Shown here: positions 17,829-25,495 of the stretch, one piece after another
How the letters are laid out: each line of letters starts with the position of its first letter
Position numbering within the stretch: the first letter of the stretch is position 1
NCBI GenBank assembly: GCA_030149175.1
Contig: JASBSA010000064.1
Location: 1-54,656 of the forward strand
Direction of reading: 5' to 3'
Source of the DNA: Winogradskyella sp.
Lineage (GTDB): Bacteria > Bacteroidota > Bacteroidia > Flavobacteriales > Flavobacteriaceae
Length of the DNA: 54,656 nt
Made by a program: the position numbers and the translations under genes
Notes under the pieces: model-generated
The model's database searches: none
What the model was told of the DNA's origin: nothing
Seen by the model: only the letters and a program-made list of their open reading frames with translations

Positions 17829-18466
17829 TAATCATTTATGTTTTCAAATTCTGGTTTTGGTCTTTGGTATTCTAAACGTGTGTTGGAGTTTGGGACAGCA
17901 TAAGCATCTAAACCATTAATTGTGGCTACTTTTCCTTTTGACAAATTGATGAAGCCGTCCTTTTCTAATAAGCCATCTTTCACATACAGTTTCTTGATTT
18001 TTCCAATCAATAGAATGGTATCATTAGCTTTAATTGGATATTCTTCAACATATTCCAAAGCCAATTGCAATGGACAGTTTTTTACAAAGGGCGCCGAAAA
18101 TTCATTTTTATATTCTTCATCAAGACGGGTAACATCAAACTCAGAAATAGAAGCATCATATTTTGCAGAGGTGTGATGCGCATCTTCAAGAATATTTTGA
18201 TGAATATGATTTAACGTGAAAAAACCAGTTTCCTTTATATTATCATACGTATTTCTGATAACTGTAGTTGGTCTGAGGAAAAAGCCCAATAAAGCAGGAT
18301 TGGAACCAAGGTGTGTCACGGAACTAAAAACGGCTACGTTACTTATACCATCTTTACTTTTTGTGCCAATTAGGTTTGCAGACTTGTAACCAGAACAACT
18401 GTTAATAAGGTTTATTCGGTATAAATGATGCATTTGGTTAATATCATCGTTATCAAATTCTATCAT
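17828..18466 (-). CDS. Flavin reductase-like, FMN-binding protein
   Basis: A 212-aa split-barrel flavin-binding protein. Indicators are the early SANLIGTKSKDGISNVAVFS segment, LGFFLRPTTVIRNTYDNI, GFFTLNHI and the middle NCPLQLALEYVEEY. It could supply reduced flavin or act as a reductase of its own. Directly abutting the kinase gene (no spacer) and overlapping the SDR gene by 1 base, it is firmly inside the cryptochrome operon, where reduced flavin chemistry is a plausible theme. Confidence 0.9.
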   Translation of the reverse strand: MIEFDNDDINQMHHLYRINLINSCSGYKSANLIGTKSKDGISNVAVFSSVTHLGSNPALLGFFLRPTTVIRNTYDNIKETGFFTLNHIHQNILEDAHHTSAKYDASISEFDVTRLDEEYKNEFSAPFVKNCPLQLALEYVEEYPIKANDTILLIGKIKKLYVKDGLLEKDGFINLSKGKVATINGLDAYAVPNSNTRLEYQRPKPEFENIND

Positions 18467-19777
18467 TTATAGGGTGTTAAAATTGTTGATTTTTATGCCT
18501 TTTGCCTTGAGGTCAAACATTAAATTATAAAGCCCAAAGAATGTTCTATTGATGTAAATAAAATGTTTAGAGCCACGATTACCGTTCATGTTTCTCAATT
18601 CTGTACTCTTAGAATATTTTTGTCCCATTTCAGTAATTTTTCCGAAGAAGTCGGCATCCGAGAAATCGAAAACTTCAGAATGAAATGGCTGTGTAAATAA
18701 GCTTAATAACTCATGGAACATATCCATAAAAAAGATACGCTCATCATCTGTATCATCCATTCTTAAAATTTCAAGTTCAAAAAGTTTGGCTTTGAACGCT
18801 TCAGGATTGTTAATCACTTTTTTATCTGCTAATTCAAAATATGGCTTATAGAATTGCTCTGGAATCGCTTTCATACAACCAAAATCTAACGCGATTAAAT
18901 TTCCATCTTCAGAAATCAAAAAATTACCAGGATGCGGATCGGCATGAACTTTTTTTAATTTGTGAATTTGAAACATGTAAAAGTCCCACAGCGCTTGACC
19001 TATTTGATTGGATAATTCTTGGTCTGTATTATGTTGTGCAAATTCAGAAAGGTGTTCTCCTTTCATATAATCCATAGTAATAATACGTTCCGACGAAAAC
19101 TCTTTGTAATACTCTGGGAATTTAAGATTTGGAATATGACTACAAGCTTCTACAACAGCTCTGCTTTGTTGTAATTCTAAGATGTAATTAGTTTCTTCAA
19201 CCAGTTTGTTTTCAACCTCTTTAAAATATTTATCAGAATCTTTTCCTTTAATATTGAACATTTTAATAGCGATGGGTTTTACCAAGGCTAAATCTGAAGC
19301 AATACTTTCTGCAACTCCAGGATATTGGATTTTCACAGCAAATTTTTTCCCATTCTTCTCTGCAATATGGACTTGCCCAATACTGGCAGCATTTACTGAA
19401 GTTGCATTGAAAGTATCGAATAACTCTTCTGGGTGTTTTCCAAAATATTTTTTAAATGTTTTTATAACTAGAGGTGGAGATAATGGTGGCACAGAAAATT
19501 GCGATAACGAAAATTTTTCTACATAGGCCTGTGGTAAAATGCTTTTTTCCATACTTAGCATTTGAGCGACTTTTAGCGCACTACCTTTAAGCTGTTTTAG
19601 GCTATCGTAAATATCTTCAGCATTATTTTTGTCTAATCTCGACTTAGCTTCATCTTCTGTTTTTGTGATTTTATCACCATAATATTTTAAATAGTTCACA
19701 CCAACCTTTGCACCGGTAGAGACTAATTTGGTAGCCCTAGAAATTTTTGAAACAGGTATTTTGTCTATCGTCTTCAT
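18467..19777 (-). CDS. ABC1/AarF/UbiB-type atypical kinase
   Basis: A 436-aa member of the ABC1 (ADCK) atypical kinase family. Visible are the family-specific N-terminal motif as LKVAQMLS (68-75; KxGQ with Gly replaced by Ala), AASIGQVH as the Ala-rich nucleotide loop, VKIQYPG with the ATP lysine, ADPHPGNF as the catalytic loop and DFGCM as the metal loop. Relatives in other organisms support quinone synthesis and membrane lipid protection. It overlaps the TetR-type gene by ATGA. A membrane-lipid or quinone role in photo-oxidative stress is inference. Confidence 0.92.
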   Translation of the reverse strand: MKTIDKIPVSKISRATKLVSTGAKVGVNYLKYYGDKITKTEDEAKSRLDKNNAEDIYDSLKQLKGSALKVAQMLSMEKSILPQAYVEKFSLSQFSVPPLSPPLVIKTFKKYFGKHPEELFDTFNATSVNAASIGQVHIAEKNGKKFAVKIQYPGVAESIASDLALVKPIAIKMFNIKGKDSDKYFKEVENKLVEETNYILELQQSRAVVEACSHIPNLKFPEYYKEFSSERIITMDYMKGEHLSEFAQHNTDQELSNQIGQALWDFYMFQIHKLKKVHADPHPGNFLISEDGNLIALDFGCMKAIPEQFYKPYFELADKKVINNPEAFKAKLFELEILRMDDTDDERIFFMDMFHELLSLFTQPFHSEVFDFSDADFFGKITEMGQKYSKSTELRNMNGNRGSKHFIYINRTFFGLYNLMFDLKAKGIKINNFNTL

Positions 19778-20433
19778 GCGTTCATTTTAAATTTTTCTTT
19801 GTAAATAAACTTTCCGAAGTCGATAAGGCTTTTTAATGGAGTTGTATCGATGAGATCAAAACTGGTGTTTACTGATTTTTCAATAAAAACATCTGTTTTT
19901 TCAAATGCTTTAGAAGTGTCATCTATCCAGAATTTTATAGTCATTAATAGTTGAATCCAAGCGGATTCTTCGATACTTCGTTTTTGAAGTTTTTCTAATT
20001 TTTCTTCCTTTAGGTCTAGTGTTTTAATATCTAAGGATGAAACGTAATTATTGAAGCTAGATTTTAAACTTGAGAGTGTTTTAAGCGTTTTCAACTTGTT
20101 TTTTTCTTTTCCTAGTGCATAGATTACATAACTTCTATTGGCCGTAAGGACCTCAAAAAATGTAAAATAAAAACTCAAAAGTTTATTGCGAGCGTCAAAG
20201 GATTGGTAGTCCTCGCTTTTTTGCAACACGTCGTGAGTATTATCAAAAAATGCTTTGAAAATACTGTTTTCTATAGCTTCAAAAGAGTTGAAATATTCAT
20301 AGAATTTTTGCTCTTCAAAATTATTTTCTTTTGAAAATGCATATACAGATTTGGGTTGTTGGTTATGCGTTAACACATAATCCATATATAAAGAAATTAA
20401 ATCTGCTTGTTTTATGTTTTTTTTCTTTGCCAT
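19774..20433 (-). CDS. TetR-type transcriptional regulator
   Basis: A 219-aa all-helical protein. Residues 27-60 (SVYAFSKENNFEEQKFYEYF and onward) fit the TetR helix-turn-helix plus helix 4, although the first recognition residues are divergent; the rest would be the ligand/dimer domain. First gene of the cryptochrome operon, 31 bp downstream of the GTTWAAC operator copy B, so it is the best local candidate for the factor that binds both operator copies. The ligand or stimulus is unknown. Confidence 0.82.
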   Translation of the reverse strand: MAKKKNIKQADLISLYMDYVLTHNQQPKSVYAFSKENNFEEQKFYEYFNSFEAIENSIFKAFFDNTHDVLQKSEDYQSFDARNKLLSFYFTFFEVLTANRSYVIYALGKEKNKLKTLKTLSSLKSSFNNYVSSLDIKTLDLKEEKLEKLQKRSIEESAWIQLLMTIKFWIDDTSKAFEKTDVFIEKSVNTSFDLIDTTPLKSLIDFGKFIYKEKFKMNA

Positions 20434-20451
20434 TGTAATTGTTTTACAACG

Positions 20452-20503
20452 TAAAGATATTAAATGTTTAACTATTTGTTTTAAAAGTTAAACAAAATTT
20501 AAC
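20452..20503 (-). promoter_or_regulatory. Shared operator/promoter, copy B (TetR-cryptochrome operon)
   Basis: TGTTTAACT (20465-20473) and AGTTAAACA (20486-20494) form the same 9-bp inverted repeat with a 12-nt spacer as copy A. Centres are 21 bp apart (20469, 20490), with a third box ATTTAAC (20497-20503) 10 bp further. The -10-like element is TATCTTTA (20452-20459), followed by CGT. The predicted start near 20445 gives a 12-nt leader to the TetR-type gene. Confidence 0.82.
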
Positions 20504-20531
20504 TAAACTTTGAACTGAGCAGATTTAAGAA

Positions 20532-21575
20532 TTAGTGGTTTTTAGGCAAATAGTATTTTTTTCGCAACCAAAAAGCCACTCTAACCAATAAAATTAATGC
20601 AGGAACTTCAACTAAAGGACCAACAACTCCTGCAAATGCTTGTCCAGAATTTAAGCCAAATACAGCAATAGCTACAGCAATAGCCAATTCAAAATTATTG
20701 CCAGCTGCTGTAAAAGCAATGGCAGCATTTTTATCATAAGTAGCTCCCATAGCTTTACTAACATAGAAGCCAATTATAAACATAATGCCGAAGTATATTA
20801 ATAAAGGTATTGCTATAATGAGTATATCCATAGGAATTTCAACAATTAACTCACCTTTAAGGGAAAACATTACTACGATGGTACAAAGCAACGCGATTAA
20901 AGTCAAAGGAGAAATAGTTGGGATAAACTTTTTAGTATACCATTCTTCACCTTTCAATTTCACGAGGATAAGTCGAGATAAAATACCCAATAAAAAAGGA
21001 ATGCCTAGATATATAGCAACACTTTCTGCAATAGTTGCAATTGAGATATCTATAATAGCACCTTCAAAACCAAAATAGGGAGGCAATACTGAGATAAATA
21101 GATAGGCATAAAAGCTGTAACCAAAAACCTGAAAAACACTATTCAGAGCCACTAAGCCAGCTCCGTATTCACTACTGCCTTCTGCTAAATCATTCCAAAC
21201 TAAAACCATCGCAATACAACGTGCCAAGCCAATAAGAATGAGTCCAACCATATATTCTGGATAATCTTGTAAGAAGGTTATAGCTAAAACAAACATTAAA
21301 ATTGGCCCAATAAACCAATTGAGAATCAATGAAATTGAAAGTATTTTTACATCCTTGAATACTTTTGGTAATAAGGCATAGTTCACTTTTGCTAATGGTG
21401 GATACATCATTAAAATGAGTCCGATAGCTATGGGAATGTTTGTAGAACCGCTACTAAAGCTATTGATTAACTCAGGAAAAGAAGGAGCAAAATAACCGAT
21501 ACCAACACCCATAATCATTGCTAAAAATATCCATAAGGTTAGGTAGCTGTCTAAAAAACTCAGTTTCTTTTTCAT
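20532..21575 (-). CDS. ACR3 family arsenite efflux transporter
   Basis: A membrane protein of 347 aa with about ten helices that extrudes arsenite using the proton-motive force. The ACR3 hallmark Cys (Cys120) lies in [18 protein letters not shown], and [20 protein letters not shown] is the conserved late segment. Last gene of the arsR-arsM-arsC-acr3 operon, 3 bp after the reductase gene. Confidence 0.95.
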   Translation of the reverse strand: MKKKLSFLDSYLTLWIFLAMIMGVGIGYFAPSFPELINSFSSGSTNIPIAIGLILMMYPPLAKVNYALLPKVFKDVKILSISLILNWFIGPILMFVLAITFLQDYPEYMVGLILIGLARCIAMVLVWNDLAEGSSEYGAGLVALNSVFQVFGYSFYAYLFISVLPPYFGFEGAIIDISIATIAESVAIYLGIPFLLGILSRLILVKLKGEEWYTKKFIPTISPLTLIALLCTIVVMFSLKGELIVEIPMDILIIAIPLLIYFGIMFIIGFYVSKAMGATYDKNAAIAFTAAGNNFELAIAVAIAVFGLNSGQAFAGVVGPLVEVPALILLVRVAFWLRKKYYLPKNH

Positions 21576-21578
21576 TTG

Positions 21579-22193
21579 TTATAGCTTTATTTGGGAGAAA
21601 ATAAACTTCATTTCAGTAGCGATTTGAACACTACGCTCTTCATATTTTTTTGATTGCTGCGGAGTACCATCTGAGATTTTTGGGTCTTCATAAGTAATAG
21701 GAATTCGTTTTTCTGCACCTACAATAAACGGACAACCTTTATCAGCAGAAGAGCAGGTCATGATAGCAGCAAAACCACTTTGAGGGTTAAATGCTGAAGT
21801 AATGGTTTTTGAAAATCCAATGATAGGGTGTTGGTTTTCGCTGTATTTTATACTGTAAATAGAATTTTCTTCTTGAGACAGCGTTTCTACTTTAAATCCT
21901 GAATTAGCCAAGGTTTTTGCAGCTACAGGAAACAAAGCTGTTGCTTCAGTACCTGCAGAATAGCAAAACAAGTTTTCTATCCCAAAATAAGCACCAGTAG
22001 CTTGAGCCCAAGCTTGTGATAAGTGGCTTCTTCTAGAATTATGTGTGCAAATAAAGTTAAGGTTGACGATTTGTTTTGTATCAACTTTAGCCTGAATAAA
22101 CTCAATTAAAGGTTGAAGAATAGTTCTTCTTTCTTCTGAAATTGAAGCCGTATTCAGGCTTTCAATTTTTTCTGCTAATCGGGAATACAGCAT
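21579..22193 (-). CDS. Arsenate reductase, low-molecular-weight phosphatase type
   Basis: A 204-aa enzyme that reduces arsenate to arsenite, which ACR3 then exports. The phosphatase loop is CTHNSRRS (Cys49 to Arg55). A later pair, Cys147 and Cys154 (TCSSADKGCPF), matches the redox cysteines of thioredoxin-dependent ArsC. The N-terminal 40 residues are helical and typical of the Bacteroidota variant. It lies 15 bp after arsM. Confidence 0.92.
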   Translation of the reverse strand: MLYSRLAEKIESLNTASISEERRTILQPLIEFIQAKVDTKQIVNLNFICTHNSRRSHLSQAWAQATGAYFGIENLFCYSAGTEATALFPVAAKTLANSGFKVETLSQEENSIYSIKYSENQHPIIGFSKTITSAFNPQSGFAAIMTCSSADKGCPFIVGAEKRIPITYEDPKISDGTPQQSKKYEERSVQIATEMKFIFSQIKL

Positions 22194-22208
22194 ACTTAAT
22201 TATTGATT

Positions 22209-23099
22209 TTAACAACAGTTACCATCAGGTGAGCAACAAGGCTCATCATTTGTAATGTCTGCTAATTGAAGTTTTGGTTTCTTTTCCTTTTTTCCTGGTT
22301 TTTCAGCATAAACTGTAATGCTGAAAATACCAACACTATCAGAGTTAAACTGTTTAATCATCTCTTCATCTAAATACTTGCTTAAGATATCATCTGGAAT
22401 AGTAATAGGCTTTTCTTTTTGAATATTGATATTTACAAAGCCTTCATCAGAAATGTATTTTAAATAGTCCTCTTTTTGAATAGCGCCAGCTACACAACCA
22501 GCATACATTTCGGCATCTTCTTTTAAAGCTTTAGGTAAATCACCAACTAAGACGATATCTGAAATACTAAAATGACCACCAGGTTTTAAAACTCTGAAAA
22601 TTTCACTGATAACTTTTTGTTTGTTAGGCACTAAGTTAAGTACACAATTACTTACAATGACATCGGCAATATTACCAGAAACAGGCATATTGTCTATATC
22701 ACCTTCTCTAAATTCAACATTGTTGTAGCCAAGTTTTTCAGCATTGATACGTGCTTTTTGTATCATAATAGGTGTAAAGTCAATACCAATAACTTTTCCT
22801 TTGCTACCTGTTTCATGTCTCGCCACAAAACAATCGTTACCAGCACCAGAGCCTAAATCTATAACGGTATCTCCTTTTTGGATTAGTGCGAATTGTGTTG
22901 GTAGTCCACAACCTAAGCCTAAATCGGCATCACTGACATAGCCGTCAGTTTCTGAATAATCATCCATCATAATGTTATAAACTTTATTTGATGGAGTAGT
23001 GGCTCCACAACAAGATGAAGCATTTTCAGCTTTGCCTTGTTCTGCAATTTTTGCGTATCGTTCTTTTACGATGTCTTTAAGTTCTTGTTCAGTTTTCAT
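22209..23099 (-). CDS. arsM: Arsenite S-adenosylmethionine methyltransferase
   Basis: Methylates arsenite with SAM. Class I methyltransferase fold: DLGSGAGNDCFVARH (81-95) binds SAM. The three arsenic-binding Cys expected for ArsM are Cys64 (LGLGCG), Cys152 (SNCVLN) and Cys202 (YAGCVAG). Extra Cys pairs at both ends (SSCCGAT at 28-34, and CCSPDGNCC at the C-terminus) could hold arsenic or metals. 37 bp downstream of arsR, 15 bp before arsC. Confidence 0.95.
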   Translation of the reverse strand: MKTEQELKDIVKERYAKIAEQGKAENASSCCGATTPSNKVYNIMMDDYSETDGYVSDADLGLGCGLPTQFALIQKGDTVIDLGSGAGNDCFVARHETGSKGKVIGIDFTPIMIQKARINAEKLGYNNVEFREGDIDNMPVSGNIADVIVSNCVLNLVPNKQKVISEIFRVLKPGGHFSISDIVLVGDLPKALKEDAEMYAGCVAGAIQKEDYLKYISDEGFVNINIQKEKPITIPDDILSKYLDEEMIKQFNSDSVGIFSITVYAEKPGKKEKKPKLQLADITNDEPCCSPDGNCC

Positions 23100-23136
23100 A
23101 ATTACATGTTTTGTATTGATGTAAAATCAATATGAT

Positions 23137-23466
23137 TTAACAACAATTAGTTTTTTTAGATTCATAATCTAGAAATTGAGAAATAAGATCTTTTGCATTA
23201 GCCCAATTATCTTCATCTATACAATAGCAAACGCTTGTAGGTTCTATATTTCCTTTAATTAGGCCTATGTTTTTTAATTCTCTAAGGTGTTGGGATATTG
23301 TAGCTTGTGCCAAGCCAATTTCGTCCACCAAGTCACCGCAGATACAAGTACTAGAGTTGAAAATATGTTGCAGTATAGCCACTCTTGCAGGATGCGCAAA
23401 AGCCTTAGCTATGCTAGCAATTTGGTTTTGTTCTTCGGTAAAAATCTCAGATTTCGTTAGTCCCAT
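23137..23466 (-). CDS. ArsR/SmtB family metalloregulator
   Basis: A 109-aa winged helix-turn-helix repressor, presumably released by arsenite. The recognition region is AQATISQHLRELKNIGLI. Candidate arsenite ligands are Cys-x-Cys in TCICGDLV before the recognition helix, and Cys-x-Cys (VCYCID) plus the terminal Cys-Cys. First gene of the arsenic operon, preceded by the palindrome at 23484-23495, so probably autoregulated. Confidence 0.93.
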   Translation of the reverse strand: MGLTKSEIFTEEQNQIASIAKAFAHPARVAILQHIFNSSTCICGDLVDEIGLAQATISQHLRELKNIGLIKGNIEPTSVCYCIDEDNWANAKDLISQFLDYESKKTNCC

Positions 23467-23483
23467 AACTTCACTTAATTATT

Positions 23484-23497
23484 ATATTGCAATATTA
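23484..23497 (-). promoter_or_regulatory. Candidate ArsR operator overlapping the arsR -7 box
   Basis: A perfect 12-bp palindrome ATATTGCAATAT occupies 23484-23495. On the minus strand it overlaps TAATATTG (23490-23497), one mismatch from TAnnTTTG. A repressor bound here would block the promoter. It lies 18 bp upstream of the arsR start. Confidence 0.6.
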
Positions 23498-23617
23498 CGA
23501 TTAAATTAGCTATTGATTGTATTTTTTTGTTTTAATTTTTCTTTTTTAGGTATTCGTTAACATACTTGAGGTGTCATATATTGTAATTTTAACAAAACAT
23601 TAATCAACATTTACAAA

Positions 23618-24466
23618 ATGAAAAAACTAGTACTTTTTGCTTTTGCCTTAACCTTAATGTTTACGGTAAGTGCGCAGGTGGAAACACCACAACCAAGTCC
23701 TTTTACTAAGATTGAACAAAAGGTTGGTTTAACAGACGTAACCTTAGAATACTCTCGTCCGAGTATGAAGGGAAGAAAGATTTTTGGAGATTTAGTTCCC
23801 TATGGAAAAGTATGGCGTGCAGGTGCCAATAAAAACACTACCGTTACTTTTAGTGATGATGTTGTTGTTGATGGTACGACTCTAAAGGCAGGTTCTTATG
23901 CAATTTTTATATCTCCCGATAAAGATTCATGGACCGTTTATTTCTACACAGATACTAATAATTGGGGAACACCAGGAAAATGGGATGAGTCTAAAGTTGC
24001 CGCTAAAGTTTCGGCAAAAGTTTATGAAATGCCAATGGATGTTGAAACGTGGACAATAGGTTTTGACGATTTAACTAATAGCTCTGCTAATATCGGTTTC
24101 ATTTGGGAAAAAACATATGCTGCCGTAACTTTTAATGTGCCAACAGAAAAGAAAGTATCGGCATCTATAAAAAATGTCATGTCAGGTCCTAGAGCTAATG
24201 ATTATTATTCAGCTGCTGTATATAGATTATCTGAAGGTAAGGATCTTAAACAAGCCATGATGTGGATTGATAAAGCTGTTGAAATGACTAAGGACGAACC
24301 GCGTTTTTGGTTTTTAAGACAACAATCTTTAATACATGCTGCTAATGGAGATAAAAAAGGAGCTATTGCTGCGGCTAAAGAATCCTTAGCTGGAGCACAG
24401 GCAGCAGGTAATGACGACTATGTTAAAATGAATAAGGATTCTCTCAAAGAATGGGGAGCAATGTAA
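23618..24466 (+). CDS. Secreted DUF2911 domain protein
   Basis: A 282-aa exported protein. A signal peptide (MKKLVLFAFALTLMFTVSAQ) precedes the DUF2911 domain (about 25-170), recognised by LEYSRPSMKGRKIFGDLVPY and VWRAGANKNTTVTF. The C-terminal third is helical with a TPR-like pair (LKQAMMWIDKAVEM, KKGAIAAAKESLA). Function unknown; probably periplasmic. Monocistronic, ending at a perfect bidirectional terminator. Confidence 0.88.
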   Translation: MKKLVLFAFALTLMFTVSAQVETPQPSPFTKIEQKVGLTDVTLEYSRPSMKGRKIFGDLVPYGKVWRAGANKNTTVTFSDDVVVDGTTLKAGSYAIFISPDKDSWTVYFYTDTNNWGTPGKWDESKVAAKVSAKVYEMPMDVETWTIGFDDLTNSSANIGFIWEKTYAAVTFNVPTEKKVSASIKNVMSGPRANDYYSAAVYRLSEGKDLKQAMMWIDKAVEMTKDEPRFWFLRQQSLIHAANGDKKGAIAAAKESLAGAQAAGNDDYVKMNKDSLKEWGAM

Positions 24467-24488
24467 AAGACAATAAAAATTTAAACAT

Positions 24489-24519
24489 AAAAAACGCAAC
24501 TCATTGAGTTGCGTTTTTT
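24489..24519. terminator. Bidirectional terminator between convergent genes
   Basis: A perfect 14-bp stem (24489-24502 with 24506-24519) with loop ATT and A/T runs built into both stem ends. It serves the DUF2911 gene on the plus strand and overlaps the last bases of the oxidoreductase gene on the minus strand. Confidence 0.9.
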
Positions 24520-25495
24520 ATTTGTAAACTAAACCTATGTGTTTTCTAACTATATCTAAAGTTGAAATAAGTTCATTGCTTTTCTCAAAAGTCATAATGT
24601 TGCTTTCTGTTTTATCTTCTCTTATAAGCTGGTTGAAATGTTCAATTTCGTAACTATAGCCTATAGTTTTATAATCAAATGTTTTAAGATCCTCATTGCC
24701 ATGGTTATCAATAAGAGTTATAGAAGATGGCTCATGAAAGCGACTATTGATTTTTATAACACCATTTTCGCAATAAAAAATAGCTTCTGTTTTAGTTTCT
24801 TCTTTTAGAGAGCTTTTGAGTACTGCTATTGCATTTTTGTAATGAAAAGTCATATCACATTCCGAGTCTGCACCTGTTGCAAAGAATTTAGCTTCTGCTT
24901 CTATACTATCTGGATTACCTAAACTTGAAAGTACTGCAAAAATAGGGTAGATGCCAATATCTAAAAGGCTTCCACCACCTAAAGACTTATTAAACAATCT
25001 CGATATTTCATTATACTCTGGTTTAAAGCCAAAATCAGCTTCAAGCTTTACAATTTCACCAAAGTGCTTTTGCTTAATTAAATCTAATACATATCTAAAA
25101 TGAGGAAGAAATATAGTCCACATCGCTTCCATTAAAAGTGTATTTTTTTCTTTTGAAAGTTGTATCATTTCTTCAACTTCTTCAAGATTCATTGCAAAGG
25201 GTTTTTCACACAGAACAGGAATATTCTGGTTTAGGCAAAGCAATGTATGCTCTTTGTGAAAACTGTGTGGTGTTGCTATGTAAACGGCATCAACTTTATT
25301 GTCTAAAGCCAGTTGTTCATAATTCCCATAAGCTACATCAGCACTAAATGCCACACCAAAATGTTTAGCTTTTTCTAGATTTCGTGAGGCTATGGCATAA
25401 AGTTTAGCATTGGGTACAGTGTGTAAATCTTCCGCAAATTTGGCTGCAATTTTTCCAGCACCAATAATTCCCCAATGTATTGTTTTAGCTTCCAT
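24518..25495 (-). CDS. Gfo/Idh/MocA family oxidoreductase
   Basis: A 325-aa NAD(P)-dependent dehydrogenase of the sugar/inositol family. N-terminal Rossmann motif GIIGAGKIAAKF (9-20); catalytic EKPF (95-98) with the following MNLEEVEEM; the substrate domain shows GGGSLLDIGIYP. The start overlaps the upstream symporter gene by 11 bp, so the pair is likely co-translated and may take up and oxidise the same sugar-like compound. The substrate cannot be read from sequence. Confidence 0.92.
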   Translation of the reverse strand: MEAKTIHWGIIGAGKIAAKFAEDLHTVPNAKLYAIASRNLEKAKHFGVAFSADVAYGNYEQLALDNKVDAVYIATPHSFHKEHTLLCLNQNIPVLCEKPFAMNLEEVEEMIQLSKEKNTLLMEAMWTIFLPHFRYVLDLIKQKHFGEIVKLEADFGFKPEYNEISRLFNKSLGGGSLLDIGIYPIFAVLSSLGNPDSIEAEAKFFATGADSECDMTFHYKNAIAVLKSSLKEETKTEAIFYCENGVIKINSRFHEPSSITLIDNHGNEDLKTFDYKTIGYSYEIEHFNQLIREDKTESNIMTFEKSNELISTLDIVRKHIGLVYK

